Positions 39,712 through 50,513 of a stretch of 64,000 nt of DNA are shown piece by piece. Under the pieces are notes generated by a model. That model ran no database searches, was not told the DNA's origin, and saw nothing but the letters and a program-made list of their open reading frames with translations. Source of the DNA: Pseudomonas nitroreducens (GTDB taxonomy: Bacteria; Pseudomonadota; Gammaproteobacteria; Pseudomonadales; Pseudomonadaceae); the NCBI RefSeq assembly GCF_024170165.1, contig NZ_JALJXP010000003.1, positions 310,001-374,000 of the forward strand. The letters are read 5' to 3'. Both the position numbers and the translations under genes were made by a program. How positions within the stretch are numbered: the first letter of the stretch is position 1; the number at the start of each line of letters is the position of its first letter.

Positions 39712-40506
39712 TTAATGGCGGATATCGAACTCGTCGGCGTCCAGGTTCGCCGGGAAGCGCTCGCGGTAGGCCGCCAGTTCCGCCGCACTCAGGGCGATGT
39801 GGAACACCCCGTCGGCGCTGCCGGCGGCCAGCAGGTTGTCTCCCTGGAAATCGAGCACCTGGCTGTCGCCCGAATAGGCGTGGCCCTTGCCGTCCTCGCC
39901 CACGCGGTTGACCGCCGCGACATAGCAGAGGTTTTCGATGGCCCGCGCCGGCAGCAGGCGGTTCCAGTGCTGGCGGCGTGCAGCCGGCCAGTTGGCGGTG
40001 TAGAGCAGCAGGTCGGTGTCCTCGGCGTCGCGGCTCCACACCGGGAAGCGCAAGTCGTAGCAGACCAGTGGGCGAATCCGCCAAACTTTCCATTCCAGCA
40101 GCACCTGCTGCTCGCCCGGCGTGTAGTGCTTGTGCTCGCCGGCCATGCGGAACAGATGGCGCTTGTCGTAGTGCTGCATCTCGCCGTCCGGGCGCGCCCA
40201 GAGCAAACGGTTGCGGTGGCTGCCGTCGGCAGCACGGATGATCACGCTGCCGCAGATGACCGCATCCAGCCTCGCCGCCTGCGCGCGCAGCCAGGTGTAG
40301 GTCTCACCCTCCTCCGCTTCGGCCAGCGCCTCGGAGTCCATGGAGAAGCCGGTGGTGAACATCTCCGGGAGGATCACCACGTCCGCACCACGGGCGCTTT
40401 CCAGCAGTGCGTCAAAGCGCTCGCGGTTGGCCTTGGCGTCGTGCCAGACCAGGGTGGTCTGCACGAGGGCCAGCTTGAGGTCGGTCAGTTGGCTCAGATC
40501 GCGCAT
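39712..40506 (-). CDS. Omega-amidase / nitrilase-family amidohydrolase (YafV-like)
   Basis: 264 residues. The nitrilase triad is E48 (LPEMF), K115 (YDKRHLF) and C149 (LVCYDLRFP). Length and motifs match the Nit2/YafV branch that hydrolyses alpha-ketoglutaramate and related ketoamides. It overlaps the upstream aminotransferase gene by 13 nt; the pair forms the glutamine transaminase / omega-amidase pathway, where the amidase pulls the transamination to completion. ATG 40506 begins MRDLSQLTDLKLALVQ. Confidence 0.92.
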   Translation of the reverse strand: MRDLSQLTDLKLALVQTTLVWHDAKANRERFDALLESARGADVVILPEMFTTGFSMDSEALAEAEEGETYTWLRAQAARLDAVICGSVIIRAADGSHRNRLLWARPDGEMQHYDKRHLFRMAGEHKHYTPGEQQVLLEWKVWRIRPLVCYDLRFPVWSRDAEDTDLLLYTANWPAARRQHWNRLLPARAIENLCYVAAVNRVGEDGKGHAYSGDSQVLDFQGDNLLAAGSADGVFHIALSAAELAAYRERFPANLDADEFDIRH

Positions 40507-41642
40507 AGTCGTTCCGCTGCCTGGCGCAGCGTCTCCTCTTTCTTGGCGAAGCAGAAGCGCACCAGGCGCATGTCCGCTGGGGCCTGCTGGTAGAACACCG
40601 ATACCGGGATGGCGGCGACGCCGTGCTCGGTGGTCAGCCATTCGGACATGGCGACGTCATCGAGGTCCGGGCGGATTGCCGAGTAGTCGACCACCTGGAA
40701 GTAGGTGCCGGCAGCGCGCTGGAAGGTGAAGCGCGAGCCTTCCAGCAGATTGCAGAACAGATCGCGCTTGGCCTGGTAGAAGCCCGGCAGCTCGCGCAAG
40801 TGCTCGGGGTGCGCGGCCATGAAGTCGGCCAGCGCCCATTGCAGCGGAGTCACGCCGCAGAAGTTCACGTACTGGTGGATCTTGCGCATTTCCGCCGACA
40901 GCACTGGCGGTGCCACCACGTAGCCAGTCTTCCAGCCGGTGACGTGGTAGGTCTTGCCGAAGGAGCTGATGACGAAGGCGCGCGGATACAGCTCGTCATG
41001 GGCCAGCACGCTGGCGTGCTGCACACCGTCGTAGATCAGGTGCTCGTAGACCTCGTCGCTGATGACGTATATCTCGCGGTCGCGGATCAGCTCGGCCAGG
41101 CGATCCAGGTCGGCACGGTCGATCAGCGCGCCGCTGGGATTGTGCGGGCTGTTGAGGAAGATCAGGCGCGTGCGCGGGGTGATGGCATCGGCCAGACGCT
41201 GCCAGTCGATGCGGAAGTCCGGCTGGCTCAGCGCGACGTGCACGCAACGGCCGCCGGCCAGTTCGACCGAGGGCTCGTAGCTGTCGTAGCAGGGGTCGAG
41301 GACGATGGCTTCGTCGCCGGGGCGGATCAGCGCCTGTACCGCACAGAAGATCCCTTCGGTCGCGCCGGGGACGATGGTCACCTCGGCGTCGGCGCTGACC
41401 CTGCGGCCATAGAGGCTCGCGACCTTGAGCGCGACCTGTTCGCGCAGCGCCGGCAGACCGGTCATCGGGCTGTACTGGTTGTGTCCGGCCATGACGTGGC
41501 GGGCGACGGCTTCGAGCAGTGGCGCGGGGCCGGGGAAGTCCGGGAAACCCTGGGAGAGATTCAGCGCCCCGCTTTGTGCGGCGAGCTGGGACATGCGGGT
41601 GAAGATGGTGGTGCCGACATTCGGCAGTTTGCTGGTAAGCAT
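40494..41642 (-). CDS. PLP-dependent aminotransferase (methionine/glutamine transaminase, YbdL-like)
   Basis: 382 residues, fold type I, class I/II. PLP lysine K230 in SSFGKTYHVTGWKTGY; NSPHNPSGA and SDEVYEHL contact cofactor. The start LPNVGTTIFTRMSQLAAQ is typical of YbdL/KAT-like enzymes that transaminate methionine and aromatic amino acids with glutamine or keto-acids. Coupled with the omega-amidase gene downstream. The ATG at 41642 has no ribosome binding site and lies 10 nt downstream of a 15-bp stem. Confidence 0.93.
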   Translation of the reverse strand: MLTSKLPNVGTTIFTRMSQLAAQSGALNLSQGFPDFPGPAPLLEAVARHVMAGHNQYSPMTGLPALREQVALKVASLYGRRVSADAEVTIVPGATEGIFCAVQALIRPGDEAIVLDPCYDSYEPSVELAGGRCVHVALSQPDFRIDWQRLADAITPRTRLIFLNSPHNPSGALIDRADLDRLAELIRDREIYVISDEVYEHLIYDGVQHASVLAHDELYPRAFVISSFGKTYHVTGWKTGYVVAPPVLSAEMRKIHQYVNFCGVTPLQWALADFMAAHPEHLRELPGFYQAKRDLFCNLLEGSRFTFQRAAGTYFQVVDYSAIRPDLDDVAMSEWLTTEHGVAAIPVSVFYQQAPADMRLVRFCFAKKEETLRQAAERLCAI

Positions 41643-41652
41643 GGCGTGACTA

Positions 41653-41702
41653 CAGGCTGCAGGCGATGAGAGGGAGGTCCCTACTCTATCGCCTGCAGCC
41701 TG
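41653..41702. repeat. Long hairpin between der and the aminotransferase gene
   Basis: Perfect 15-bp arms CAGGCTGCAGGCGAT (41653-41667) and ATCGCCTGCAGCCTG (41688-41702), with an inner GAGAG/CTCT extension. On the minus strand it lies just after der and its distal arm ends 10 nt before the aminotransferase ATG, with no T tract. Confidence 0.75.
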
Positions 41703-41723
41703 CGGTCTGAAGCCCGACAGACG

Positions 41724-43211
41724 TTATTTACGTTTGTCCTTCTTCTTCTTCTCCGCCTTCTTGTGGTGCGACATCAGGCGGCGCTTCTTGTTGACCTGGC
41801 GATCGGTGAGCTGGGTCTTCTTGCCTTCGAACGGGTTGTCACCTCCCTTGTACTCGATGCGGATCGGCGTACCGACCAGCTTCAGCACACGGCGGAAGGT
41901 CTTCTCCAGGTAGCGGGTATAGGCCTTGGGCACCGCTTCCACCTGGTTGCCGTGGATCACGATCAGCGGCGGGTTGGCGCCACCCAGGTGCGCGTAGCGC
42001 AGCTTGATGCGGCGGCCGTTGACCATCGGCGGCTGGTGGACCTGGATGGCGTCTTCCAGAATCTGCGTCAGCTTGCTGGTAGGCCAGCGGGTCACGGCGG
42101 AACGGAAGGAATCCTGCACCGACTTGTACAGGTGGCCGACGCCAGTGCCGTGCAGCGCGGAGATGAAGTGGATGTCGGCAAAGTCGGCGAACATCAACCG
42201 GCGCTCGAGCTCGGTCTTCACGTAGTCGCGCTCGGCCGATTCCATGCCGTCCCACTTGTTCAGCGCGATGACCAGCGCACGGCCGGTCTCCAGCACGAAG
42301 CCGAGCAGGTTGAGGTCGTGTTCGACCACGCCTTCGCGGGCGTCCATGACGAAGATGACCACGTTGGCGTCCTGGATCGCCTGCAGGGTCTTCACCACGG
42401 AGAACTTTTCCACCGCCTCGAAAATCTTGCCGCGGCGGCGCACGCCGGCGGTGTCGATCAGGGTGTACTTCTCTTCGTTGCGCTCGAAGGGAATGTAGAT
42501 GCTGTCGCGGGTGGTGCCGGCCTGGTCGTAGACGATGACCCGCTCTTCACCGAGCATGCGGTTCACGAGCGTGGACTTGCCGACGTTGGGGCGACCGATG
42601 ATGGCGATCTTGATGCCATCCTTCTCGCTCGGGCCGGGAATGCGCTTGGCTTCCTCGCCTTCGGCGACTTCTTCCAGCTCGCTGGGCAGGTCGTTGTCTT
42701 CCGGCGCTTCCGGCTCGGGCGCGAACATCTCGCCCAGGGCTTCCTGGAGCATCTGGGTGATGCCGCGGCCGTGGGCGGCGGCGATCGGGATCGCATGCCC
42801 CAGGGCCAGCGGGCTGAACTCGGCGCGGGCGATGTCCGGATCGACGGTATCGACCTTGTTCGCCACCAGGTAGGTGCGCTTGTTCTTCTTGCGCAGGTGC
42901 TCGCCGATCATCTCGTCGGCGGCGGTGAGGCCGGCGCGGGAATCGACCATGAACAGGACGGCATCGGCCTCTTCGATGGCCTGCAGCGACTGCTCGGCCA
43001 TCTTGGCGTCGATACCCTCTTCGTCACCGGAAATACCGCCGGTATCGATGACGATGAATTTCTTGCCCTGCCACTTGGCCTCGCCGTACTGGCGGTCGCG
43101 GGTCAGACCTGCGTACTCGGCGACGATGGCGTCACGGGTGCGGGTCAGGCGGTTGAACAGGGTGGACTTGCCGACGTTCGGGCGGCCCACCAGGGCTATT
43201 ACGGGAACCAT
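41724..43211 (-). CDS. der: Ribosome-associated GTPase Der (EngA)
   Basis: 495 residues with two tandem GTPase domains: [14 protein letters not shown] (about 8-21) with NKVD, and a second [14 protein letters not shown] (about 206-219) with NKWD. The C-terminal KH-like domain ends in a basic tail ([11 protein letters not shown]). Der is essential for 50S assembly. It closes the long cluster ispG-hisS-yfgM-bamB-der on the minus strand; a stem-loop precedes it. Confidence 0.98.
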   Translation of the reverse strand: MVPVIALVGRPNVGKSTLFNRLTRTRDAIVAEYAGLTRDRQYGEAKWQGKKFIVIDTGGISGDEEGIDAKMAEQSLQAIEEADAVLFMVDSRAGLTAADEMIGEHLRKKNKRTYLVANKVDTVDPDIARAEFSPLALGHAIPIAAAHGRGITQMLQEALGEMFAPEPEAPEDNDLPSELEEVAEGEEAKRIPGPSEKDGIKIAIIGRPNVGKSTLVNRMLGEERVIVYDQAGTTRDSIYIPFERNEEKYTLIDTAGVRRRGKIFEAVEKFSVVKTLQAIQDANVVIFVMDAREGVVEHDLNLLGFVLETGRALVIALNKWDGMESAERDYVKTELERRLMFADFADIHFISALHGTGVGHLYKSVQDSFRSAVTRWPTSKLTQILEDAIQVHQPPMVNGRRIKLRYAHLGGANPPLIVIHGNQVEAVPKAYTRYLEKTFRRVLKLVGTPIRIEYKGGDNPFEGKKTQLTDRQVNKKRRLMSHHKKAEKKKKDKRK

Positions 43212-43249
43212 GCGGCTCTCCAGGAAATTTGATTTTCAGAAAACACGAC

Positions 43250-43278
43250 GGCCGCTGCCGTTTTTCACGGCAGCGGCC
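43250..43278 (-). terminator. Stem-loop between bamB and der
   Basis: Perfect 12-bp stem GGCCGCTGCCGT / ACGGCAGCGGCC with a loop of five bases. On the minus strand it lies about 17 nt past the bamB stop and a T-rich stretch (TGTTTTC) follows 4 nt later. It may reduce read-through into der rather than stop it, since these genes are usually cotranscribed. Confidence 0.55.
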
Positions 43279-43294
43279 GGCAGTAACACTCAGC

Positions 43295-44437
43295 TTAGCG
43301 AATCGTGTAGGCGACCAGCTTACCGCTGTTGCCGAACACGTACATCCAGCTGCCGACTACCAGCGGGCGAACCCGCACGCCGTCACCGTCGACCTTCTCG
43401 CGGCCAACGAAACGACCGTCCACCTGGCTCAGCAGGTGCACATAACCTTCCAGGTCACCGACGACCACGTTGCTCGACAGCACGGCCGGAGCGGACAGCT
43501 GGCGGCGAGCCAGGGCATCGTTGCTCCACAGCGAGGACGAACCACGGGAATCGAGGCTTTCCACGGTGCCGCTGGACTGGCTGATGAACACGCTGCCGGT
43601 ACCTTCAGCGACGCCGACGTAGCTGGAAGCTTCACGCTGCCAGAGTACGCGGCCGGTGCCGACGTCCAGCGCCGCGGCGCGGCCCTGGTAGCTGGCGACA
43701 TAGAGGACGTTGTCGACCAGCAGCAGGCCACCGTCGATATCGACGACACGGTCCAGCTCGGAACGGCCTTGCGGAATCGCAACGCGCGCTTCCCAGACCG
43801 GCAGGCCGCGTTCCACGTCCACCGCGACGACCTTGCCGCTGGCCAGGCCGGCCAGGGCCAGACGGCCCGCGATCAGCGGAGCGCCAGTGCCGCGCAGGGT
43901 CAGCACCGGTACGGTGCCTTCGTAGATCCAGCGCTGGTTGCCGGTGGAGGCGTCGAAGCCGATCAGCTTGTCGTCCTGGGTCTGCACCACCACCACGTCA
44001 CCGTTGGTGGCCGGGGCAGCCAGTACTTCGCTGGAAACCTTGGCACGCCACTTCTGCTCGCCTGAACCTGCGTCCAGGGCGATCACGTCACCACGCAGGG
44101 TGCCCAGCAGGACCATGCCGCTGCCCACGCCAACGGCGCCGGAGATCGGCAGATCGAGGTCTTTCTTCCACAGCACTTCGCCGGTCTCGCGCTGCATGGC
44201 CATGACACGGCCTTCAGCGGAAGCGGCGTAGATGGTCTGGCCATCCACGGCGGGCTCGAGGAGGTTGTACAGGTCGCCCTGGCCGTCACCGACCGAACGG
44301 CTCCACTGTTTCTCCAGGCGGACCTCTTCCTTGAAATCGGTCAGCTCGGCCGGCGGCAGTTCTTTCTTGCTATTGCTGCTGCAACCCACAGCCATCAGGG
44401 TCAGTGCCAGCAGTGCAACGTGTTTCCAACGCAACAT
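43295..44437 (-). CDS. bamB: Outer membrane assembly lipoprotein BamB
   Basis: 380 residues. Lipoprotein signal MLRWKHVALLALTLMAVGC; then eight-bladed PQQ-like beta-propeller repeats (for example GVGSGMVLLGTLRGDVIALD, GSGEQKWRAKV, TGRVLWQREAS). BamB is part of the BAM complex that inserts beta-barrel proteins. It starts 2 nt after the yfgM-like gene. Confidence 0.97.
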   Translation of the reverse strand: MLRWKHVALLALTLMAVGCSSNSKKELPPAELTDFKEEVRLEKQWSRSVGDGQGDLYNLLEPAVDGQTIYAASAEGRVMAMQRETGEVLWKKDLDLPISGAVGVGSGMVLLGTLRGDVIALDAGSGEQKWRAKVSSEVLAAPATNGDVVVVQTQDDKLIGFDASTGNQRWIYEGTVPVLTLRGTGAPLIAGRLALAGLASGKVVAVDVERGLPVWEARVAIPQGRSELDRVVDIDGGLLLVDNVLYVASYQGRAAALDVGTGRVLWQREASSYVGVAEGTGSVFISQSSGTVESLDSRGSSSLWSNDALARRQLSAPAVLSSNVVVGDLEGYVHLLSQVDGRFVGREKVDGDGVRVRPLVVGSWMYVFGNSGKLVAYTIR

Positions 44438-44438
44438 C

Positions 44439-45083
44439 TCAGGCGTCTCCCTTGGCCAGGTCGTCGAGTTTCATCTGCAGGGCGCCGACGGCGGCGTCTT
44501 CCGGCAGGGCAGCCTTGGCCTTTTCGTAGGCGACACGGGCGTCGTCATTGCGCTTGAGCTGCAGCAGCAGGTCGCCGCGCAGTTCTTCGCGAGTGGCGAC
44601 GTAGGCCTTGTCGACGTTGCCGTCGAGCAGCTTCAGGCCGTCTTCGGCCTTGCCCTGGGCAGCCAGGACACGGGCCAGGCGCTGGCGCGCCAGCTCGCCA
44701 AGGGTGGCGTCAACCGGCTTGTCGACCACGGCCTTGAGCTCGAGGGCGGCGTCATCCAGCTTGCCACTATCCACTGCAACCTTGGCGACGAACAGGCGGC
44801 CGTACTGGGCGTACGGGGTGCCGGCATAGTCGGTGGTCAGTTTACCGGCGAGCTCGGCGACCTTGGCGGTGTCGGGCTTGCCGGCCGGGTTCAGCGCGGT
44901 TTCCAGCAGGGCCTGGTAAATGATGGAGGCGCCCTGGGACTGGTTGTTCTGGTACTTCTTCCAGGCCTGCCAGCCGAATACCACGATCAGCGCCAGAGCG
45001 GCGCCGGTCAGCAGGGGCATGCCGTTACGCTGCCACCAGTCCTTGATGTCAGCGATCTGTTCTTCTTCGGTACGGTTACTCAC
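44439..45083 (-). CDS. yfgM: YfgM-like TPR membrane protein (SecYEG ancillary)
   Basis: 214 residues. A cytoplasmic N-terminus (RTEEEQIADIKDWWQRNGMP) is followed by one membrane helix (LLTGAALALIVVFGWQAW) and periplasmic TPR-like repeats (about 60-210). This layout matches YfgM, which links SecYEG with periplasmic chaperones. Position between hisS and bamB is the conserved one. Confidence 0.93.
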   Translation of the reverse strand: MSNRTEEEQIADIKDWWQRNGMPLLTGAALALIVVFGWQAWKKYQNNQSQGASIIYQALLETALNPAGKPDTAKVAELAGKLTTDYAGTPYAQYGRLFVAKVAVDSGKLDDAALELKAVVDKPVDATLGELARQRLARVLAAQGKAEDGLKLLDGNVDKAYVATREELRGDLLLQLKRNDDARVAYEKAKAALPEDAAVGALQMKLDDLAKGDA

Positions 45084-45106
45084 CCCAATACTCCTATCCG
45101 CTCGAT

Positions 45107-46396
45107 TCAGGCCTGCTTGAGGCAGGCAGCCAGGTGCTCGGGCAGAGCATCCCAGGCGATATTCTGTTGTTCGCCCTCGCCACGCAGGGGCTTGAAACCT
45201 ACCACGCGGTTGGCCAGTTCGTCGTCACCCAGAATCATGGCGAACTGTGCGCCGCTCTTGTCGGCCTTCTTGAACTGGCTCTTGAAGCTACCGGCGCCGG
45301 CGTTGACCAGCAGGCGCAGGCCCGGAATGGCCTCACGCAGCTGTTCGGCCAGGGTCAGCGCAGCCAACTCGGCCGGCTCACCGAAGGCACAGACGTAGAG
45401 GTCGGCCGGGCGGTTCAGCTCGGCTGGCACCACGCCCAGGGTTTCCAGCAGCAGCACCAGGCGTTCCACACCCATGGCGAAGCCCACGCCCGGCGTCGGC
45501 TTGCCGCCGAACTGGCTGACCAGGCCGTCGTAGCGGCCACCGCCGCAGACGGTGCCCTGGGCGCCGAGCTTGTCGGTGACCCACTCGAACGCGGTGCGGC
45601 AGTAGTAGTCCAGGCCGCGCACCAGCTTCTGGTTGATTTCGTAGCGCAGGCCGACCGCGTCCAGGCGGGCCTTCAGGCCCTCGAAGTGGGCGATCGACTC
45701 TTCGTCCAGGTAATCATGCAGGCTCGGCGCACCGACCAGCAGGGCCTGGGTGCTTTCCACCTTGCTGTCGAGGATGCGCAGCGGGTTGGTGGTCATGCGA
45801 CGCTGGCTGTCTTCGTCGAGTTGCTCGAAGCGCTCCTGCAGGTAGGCCACCAGATCATCGCGATAGCGCGCGCGCGCTTCACTCGAGCCCAGGGTATTCA
45901 GCTGCAGGGTCACGGCATCAGCCATACCCAGCTTCTGCCACAGACGCCAGGTGAGGATGATCAGCTCGGCGTCGATGTCCGGGCCGGGCAGGTTGAAGAC
46001 TTCCACGCCGATCTGGTGGAACTGGCGGTAGCGGCCTTTCTGCGGCTTCTCGTAGCGGAACATCGGGCCGGTGTACCACAGCTTCTGCACCTGGCCACCG
46101 CCCGAAAGACCATGCTCCAGCACGGCGCGCACGCAGCCCGCGGTGCCTTCCGGACGCATGGTCAGGGATTCGCCGTTGCGGTCGAGGAAGGTGTACATCT
46201 CCTTGTCGACCACGTCGGTGCCTTCGCCGATGCCGCGGGCGAAGAGCTCGGTGAACTCGAGGATCGGCAGGCGGATCTCGCTGTAGCCATAGCGGTCCAG
46301 CAGGCCGGCGAAGGTGCGTTCCAGATAGCGCCAGGCCGGGGTCTGGTCCGGCAGGATGTCGTTCATGCCACGGATGGCTTGCAGGGACTTGCTCAC
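45107..46396 (-). CDS. hisS: Histidyl-tRNA synthetase
   Basis: 429 residues. Class II motifs: [13 protein letters not shown] near the start, motif 2 in [20 protein letters not shown], and the histidine-specific [16 protein letters not shown]; motif 3 lies in [16 protein letters not shown]. The anticodon-binding domain covers about 330-429. Attaches histidine to tRNA-His. 18 nt after ispG. Confidence 0.98.
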   Translation of the reverse strand: MSKSLQAIRGMNDILPDQTPAWRYLERTFAGLLDRYGYSEIRLPILEFTELFARGIGEGTDVVDKEMYTFLDRNGESLTMRPEGTAGCVRAVLEHGLSGGGQVQKLWYTGPMFRYEKPQKGRYRQFHQIGVEVFNLPGPDIDAELIILTWRLWQKLGMADAVTLQLNTLGSSEARARYRDDLVAYLQERFEQLDEDSQRRMTTNPLRILDSKVESTQALLVGAPSLHDYLDEESIAHFEGLKARLDAVGLRYEINQKLVRGLDYYCRTAFEWVTDKLGAQGTVCGGGRYDGLVSQFGGKPTPGVGFAMGVERLVLLLETLGVVPAELNRPADLYVCAFGEPAELAALTLAEQLREAIPGLRLLVNAGAGSFKSQFKKADKSGAQFAMILGDDELANRVVGFKPLRGEGEQQNIAWDALPEHLAACLKQA

Positions 46397-46414
46397 TTAG
46401 GATCCTTGTTGCGG

Positions 46415-47527
46415 TCAGCCGCGCACGATCAGTGCGGCGTCGGCCTCGGCCTTCTCGGCCGCTTTTTCGCGGATCAGCCGTTCCAGCTCATCCACCAGGT
46501 TATCGTTCTGCAGCTTCTGCGCCGGCTTGCCGTCGATGTAGATCAGGTTGCTGGGCGTGCCGCCGGTGAGGCCGATATGAGCCTCCTTGGCTTCGCCCGG
46601 ACCGTTGACCACGCAGCCGATCACGGCGACGTCCAGCGGCACCAGCAGGTCCTCCAGGCGGCCTTCCAGCTCGTTCATGGTCTTGACCACATCGAAGTTC
46701 TGCCGCGAGCAGCTCGGGCAGGCGATGAAGTTGATGCCACGGGAGCGCAGGCGCAGCGACTTGAGGATGTCGAAGCCGACCTTGATCTCTTCCACCGGGT
46801 CGGCGGCGAGCGAAATGCGGATGGTGTCGCCAATCCCCTCGGCGAGCAGCATGCCCAGGCCCACGGCGGATTTCACGGTGCCCGAACGCAGGCCACCGGC
46901 TTCGGTGATGCCCAGGTGCAGGGGTTGTTCGATCTGCTTGGCCAGCAGACGGTAGGCGGCGACGGCCATGAACACGTCGGAGGCCTTCACGCTGACCTTG
47001 AAGTTCTGGAAGTCCAGGCGGTCGAGGTGATCGACGTGGCGCATGGCCGATTCCAGCAGGGCCTCGGGAGTAGGCTCGCCGTACTTCTTCTGCAGGTCCT
47101 TCTCCAGGGAACCGGCGTTGACGCCGATGCGGATCGGGATATTGCGCTCGCGGGCGGCATCCACCACGGCCTTCACCCGGTCTTCGCGACCGATGTTGCC
47201 CGGGTTGATGCGCAGGCAATCGACGCCCAGTTCGGCCACGCGCAGGGCGATCTTGTAGTCGAAGTGAATGTCGGCAACCAGCGGCACCTTGACCTGCTGC
47301 TTGATCTTGCCGAACGCCTCGGCGGCGTCCATGTCCGGCACGGAGACGCGGACGATGTCGGCGCCGGCGTCTTCCAGACGACGGATCTGGGCCACGGTGG
47401 CGGCCACATCGAGGGTATCGGTGTTGGTCATGCTCTGCACGGCGATGGGGGCATCCCCACCCACCGGCACGTTACCTACCCAGATCTTGCGGGACAGGCG
47501 ACGTTTGATCGGAGACTCGCAATGCAT
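46415..47527 (-). CDS. ispG: 4-hydroxy-3-methylbut-2-enyl diphosphate synthase
   Basis: 370 residues. The TIM-barrel domain begins [19 protein letters not shown] and the [4Fe-4S] domain contains [10 protein letters not shown] with a further Cys in [14 protein letters not shown]. It reduces MEcPP to HMBPP in the MEP isoprenoid pathway. ATG 47527 is chosen over the upstream GTG 47539, since it matches the usual MH-SPIKRR start and lies 1 nt after the rodZ stop. Electrons and Fe-S cluster supply link it to the isc genes nearby. Confidence 0.97.
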   Translation of the reverse strand: MHCESPIKRRLSRKIWVGNVPVGGDAPIAVQSMTNTDTLDVAATVAQIRRLEDAGADIVRVSVPDMDAAEAFGKIKQQVKVPLVADIHFDYKIALRVAELGVDCLRINPGNIGREDRVKAVVDAARERNIPIRIGVNAGSLEKDLQKKYGEPTPEALLESAMRHVDHLDRLDFQNFKVSVKASDVFMAVAAYRLLAKQIEQPLHLGITEAGGLRSGTVKSAVGLGMLLAEGIGDTIRISLAADPVEEIKVGFDILKSLRLRSRGINFIACPSCSRQNFDVVKTMNELEGRLEDLLVPLDVAVIGCVVNGPGEAKEAHIGLTGGTPSNLIYIDGKPAQKLQNDNLVDELERLIREKAAEKAEADAALIVRG

Positions 47528-47528
47528 C

Positions 47529-48566
47529 TTACTGTCCACCCAACTTCAGGCGAGCGGTGCCACCGCGCGCCGGCGTGACTTCGACCGGCTGGCCGTTGTA
47601 GCTGACCTGGGCGCCCTGGGCGAAGCCCAGGCGCAGCTGGACCGGCGCCTTGGCGGCGACTTCCAGCGAATCACCCTTGCGCTTGAGGCCCTCGACAACG
47701 ACCTTGCCATCGGCATCGGTCACCTGGGTCCAGCAATCGGCGATGAATTGAACCTTGACCACGCCCTGGCCGGCGGAAGCGACCACCGGAACGGCAGGCG
47801 CCTCGGTCGCAGCCACAGGGGCGACCGGAGTGACCGGGCTGGCCGGAGCGACAGGCTGCTGGGCAGCCGGTTGCTGGGCGGGAACGACCGGGGCCTGGGC
47901 CGGAGCGGTTTCGGCAGCGGCCGGGGCGCCCGGTACTGCCAGGTTGGCAGCGGCCGGCGGGGTGCCTTCGGCCGGAGCCTCGGCGCTGCCGCTGTCGCCG
48001 GCCGGCTCGCTCGGAACCGCCGGGGTATTGGCCTGGTCCTCGGCGACAGCCTGGTCTTCCGGCTCGTCGAGGGTGTGAATTTCGGTGGTGCCGTCGGCGC
48101 TCTCGACCTCGACGTGCTCCATGTTCAGGCTACCGGTCTCGGCCGGGCGCGCAGAGCGTTCCTGCCACCAGAAGTAGCCGAAGCCGATCAGCACGGCCAG
48201 CAGCACCAGGCTGAACAGGCGCAGCAGGTTGCGCGACAGGCGTACCGGTTCGACCACGCGACCGAGCGCCTGGACGTTGCTGCCGGTGGCGTCGGTGCCG
48301 GTGTACTGGTCGAAGGCAGTGACCATCTGGGCCTGATCCATGCCCAGCAGCTTGGCGTAGGCACGGATGTAGCCACGGGCAAAGGTGTGACCCGGCAACT
48401 GCTCGAACGACCCCTGCTCCAGCGAACGCAGGGCGTTCTCGGTCAGGTTCAGCTGGCCGGCGACCTGAGCGGTGCTCCAGCCCTTGTTCTCGCGCGCCTG
48501 GCGCAGGGTTTCGCCAGGGTTGGCGCGGGTCGTGCCGATGACATCGGACTGCGACGTATTCATCAT
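47529..48566 (-). CDS. rodZ: Cytoskeletal membrane protein RodZ
   Basis: 345 residues. The cytoplasmic HTH domain spans about 15-85 ([20 protein letters not shown]). One membrane helix is [20 protein letters not shown] (about 113-132). A Pro/Ala-rich periplasmic linker and a C-terminal DUF4115-like beta domain ([19 protein letters not shown]) follow. RodZ anchors MreB for rod shape. It overlaps pilF by 4 nt (ATGA). Confidence 0.95.
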   Translation of the reverse strand: MMNTSQSDVIGTTRANPGETLRQARENKGWSTAQVAGQLNLTENALRSLEQGSFEQLPGHTFARGYIRAYAKLLGMDQAQMVTAFDQYTGTDATGSNVQALGRVVEPVRLSRNLLRLFSLVLLAVLIGFGYFWWQERSARPAETGSLNMEHVEVESADGTTEIHTLDEPEDQAVAEDQANTPAVPSEPAGDSGSAEAPAEGTPPAAANLAVPGAPAAAETAPAQAPVVPAQQPAAQQPVAPASPVTPVAPVAATEAPAVPVVASAGQGVVKVQFIADCWTQVTDADGKVVVEGLKRKGDSLEVAAKAPVQLRLGFAQGAQVSYNGQPVEVTPARGGTARLKLGGQ

Positions 48567-49321
48567 TTATCCGCCTGGTATGCCTGGTATTCAGGAGAAG
48601 CGGGATACAGGCGCTTGAGTTGCAGCCCGTAGCTGGCAGCGGTATCCCGGTCGTCGTAGATCTTGGCCAGTCGAATCCCCAGCAGCAGGCTGCGCGCGGT
48701 CTGCGGGCCCCGCTTGAGGTATTCCTCGTAGTAGCCGCGAGCCGGCACGTACTCACGGTCCTGGTAGGTCAGGTCAGCCAGTTCGAGCAGCGCCCCCGTC
48801 GAATTGCGGTTCAGGCGAATGGCCTTCTCGAAGTATTCCTTGGCCTGAGCGCGGTTGTTGAGCTTCATGCTCACCAGACCGAGGTTCTCGAAGATGCGCG
48901 AACGCTCGGAATAGAGTCCGTCTTCGGTGGCCTTCATGTAGGTGTCGTAGGCTTCCTGATAACGCTTCTGCTCGAACAGGAAGCCCGCATAGTTGTTCAG
49001 GATGCGCGCATCACCCGAGCGCGCGGACAGCGCCTTGCGGAACTCGCTTTCGGCGAGCTTGGGCTCTTTCTCCACCTGATAGACCACGGCCAGGGCCGCA
49101 TGGGCGTCGGCGCTGGAGGAATCGAGATCCAGGGCCTGGCGCAGCGGCACCTTGGCCTGCTCGGTGTTGCCCATCTGCAGGTAACCGATACCGAGCTGGA
49201 TATAGGCGTCACGCGCCTCGTCCCGGCCCTTCTCGGTTTTCAGAGGATCCTGTTTACCAGTCGTCACGCAACCCGTCAGCACGGTTGCCAACAGTAAGCA
49301 CAGCGCGGCGCGCAGGGTCAT
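48563..49321 (-). CDS. pilF: Type IV pilus biogenesis lipoprotein PilF (PilQ pilotin)
   Basis: 252 residues. Lipoprotein signal MTLRAALCLLLATVLTGC, then six TPR repeats (for example ARDAYIQLGIGYLQMGNTEQ, ADAHAALAVVYQVEKEPKLA). PilF guides PilQ secretin assembly in the outer membrane. ATG 49321 has GGAGGAG 7 nt upstream. Between rlmN and rodZ, the usual Pseudomonas order. Confidence 0.97.
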   Translation of the reverse strand: MTLRAALCLLLATVLTGCVTTGKQDPLKTEKGRDEARDAYIQLGIGYLQMGNTEQAKVPLRQALDLDSSSADAHAALAVVYQVEKEPKLAESEFRKALSARSGDARILNNYAGFLFEQKRYQEAYDTYMKATEDGLYSERSRIFENLGLVSMKLNNRAQAKEYFEKAIRLNRNSTGALLELADLTYQDREYVPARGYYEEYLKRGPQTARSLLLGIRLAKIYDDRDTAASYGLQLKRLYPASPEYQAYQADK

Positions 49322-49337
49322 CGGACTCCTCCCTAGT

Positions 49338-50486
49338 TCAGTTTCGGTTGGTCGCTGGCGCGGCCTGGTCGGCATCGGCGGCCAGCTGACGTACGGCAAT
49401 ATAGCGTTCGCTGCGGCGGGTGCGGTCCATCACCTGGCCTACCAGCTGACCACAGGCGGCATCGATATCGTCGCCACGGGTAGTACGAACGGTCACGTTG
49501 AAGCCACTCTTGTGCAGCATGTCCTGGAAACGGCGAATGGCATTGTTGCTCGGACGCTCGTAACCGGAATGCGGGAACGGATTAAACGGAATCAGGTTGA
49601 TCTTGCAAGGGAAATCCTTGAGCAGTGCGATCAGCTGCTCAGCATGCTCGGGCTGGTCGTTGACGCCGGCCAGCAGGGTGTACTCGATCGTCAGCACGCG
49701 CTCCTTGCCCAGGCGCGTGATGTAGCGGTAGCAGGAATCGAGCAGCATCTCGAGCGGGTACTTCTTGTTGATCGGTACCAGCTTGTTGCGCAGTTCGTCG
49801 TTGGGGGCGTGCAGCGACAGGGCCAGGGACACGTCGGTCACTTCGGCGAGCTTGTCGATCATCGGCACCACGCCGGAGGTGGACAGGGTCACCTTGCGCT
49901 TGGAAATACCGTAGCCGAGGTCTTCCATCATGATGCTCATGGCGCTCACGACGTTGTCGAAGTTCAGCAGCGGCTCGCCCATGCCCATCATCACCACGTT
50001 GGTGATGGCACGGTCGATCTTGCCCGGGATGGTCCCGAACGACTGATTGGCGATCCACACCTGGCCGATGATCTCGGCGGAGGTCAGGTCGCTGTTGAAG
50101 CCTTGCTTGCCGGTGGAGCAGAAGCTGCAGTCCAGCGCGCAACCGGCCTGGGACGACACGCACAGGGTGCCGCGGCCGCCTTGCGGGATGTACACGGTCT
50201 CGACGCAACTGCCCGAGGCCACGCGCACCACCCACTTGCGGGTACCGTCAGCCGAGATGTCCTGACTGACGATCTCCGGGGGACGAATTTCGGCAACGGC
50301 CTCGAGCTTTTCGCGCAAGGCCTTGCCGACGTTCGTCATGGCGCCGAATTCCAGGGCGCCAAAGTGGTGAATCCATTGCATCACCTGGCCGGCGCGGAAG
50401 CGCTTTTCACCGATGGACTCGAAGAATTCCTCGAGCTGGGGCTTGGTCATGCCCAGCAGGTTGGCCTTTACAGCGGTATCAGTCAT
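49338..50486 (-). CDS. rlmN: Dual-specificity 23S rRNA/tRNA (adenine-C2) methyltransferase
   Basis: 382 residues, radical SAM. The cluster motif is C116-ALD-C120-SF-C123, with [12 protein letters not shown] and a C-terminal Cys in DIDAACGQL that forms the methyl-transfer intermediate. It methylates A2503 of 23S rRNA and A37 of some tRNAs. ATG 50486 is preferred to ATG 50504 because GAGGG lies upstream at acceptable distance. Confidence 0.97.
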   Translation of the reverse strand: MTDTAVKANLLGMTKPQLEEFFESIGEKRFRAGQVMQWIHHFGALEFGAMTNVGKALREKLEAVAEIRPPEIVSQDISADGTRKWVVRVASGSCVETVYIPQGGRGTLCVSSQAGCALDCSFCSTGKQGFNSDLTSAEIIGQVWIANQSFGTIPGKIDRAITNVVMMGMGEPLLNFDNVVSAMSIMMEDLGYGISKRKVTLSTSGVVPMIDKLAEVTDVSLALSLHAPNDELRNKLVPINKKYPLEMLLDSCYRYITRLGKERVLTIEYTLLAGVNDQPEHAEQLIALLKDFPCKINLIPFNPFPHSGYERPSNNAIRRFQDMLHKSGFNVTVRTTRGDDIDAACGQLVGQVMDRTRRSERYIAVRQLAADADQAAPATNRN

Positions 50487-50513
50487 GGATTCACCCTCGC
50501 TCATTCGCTGAAA

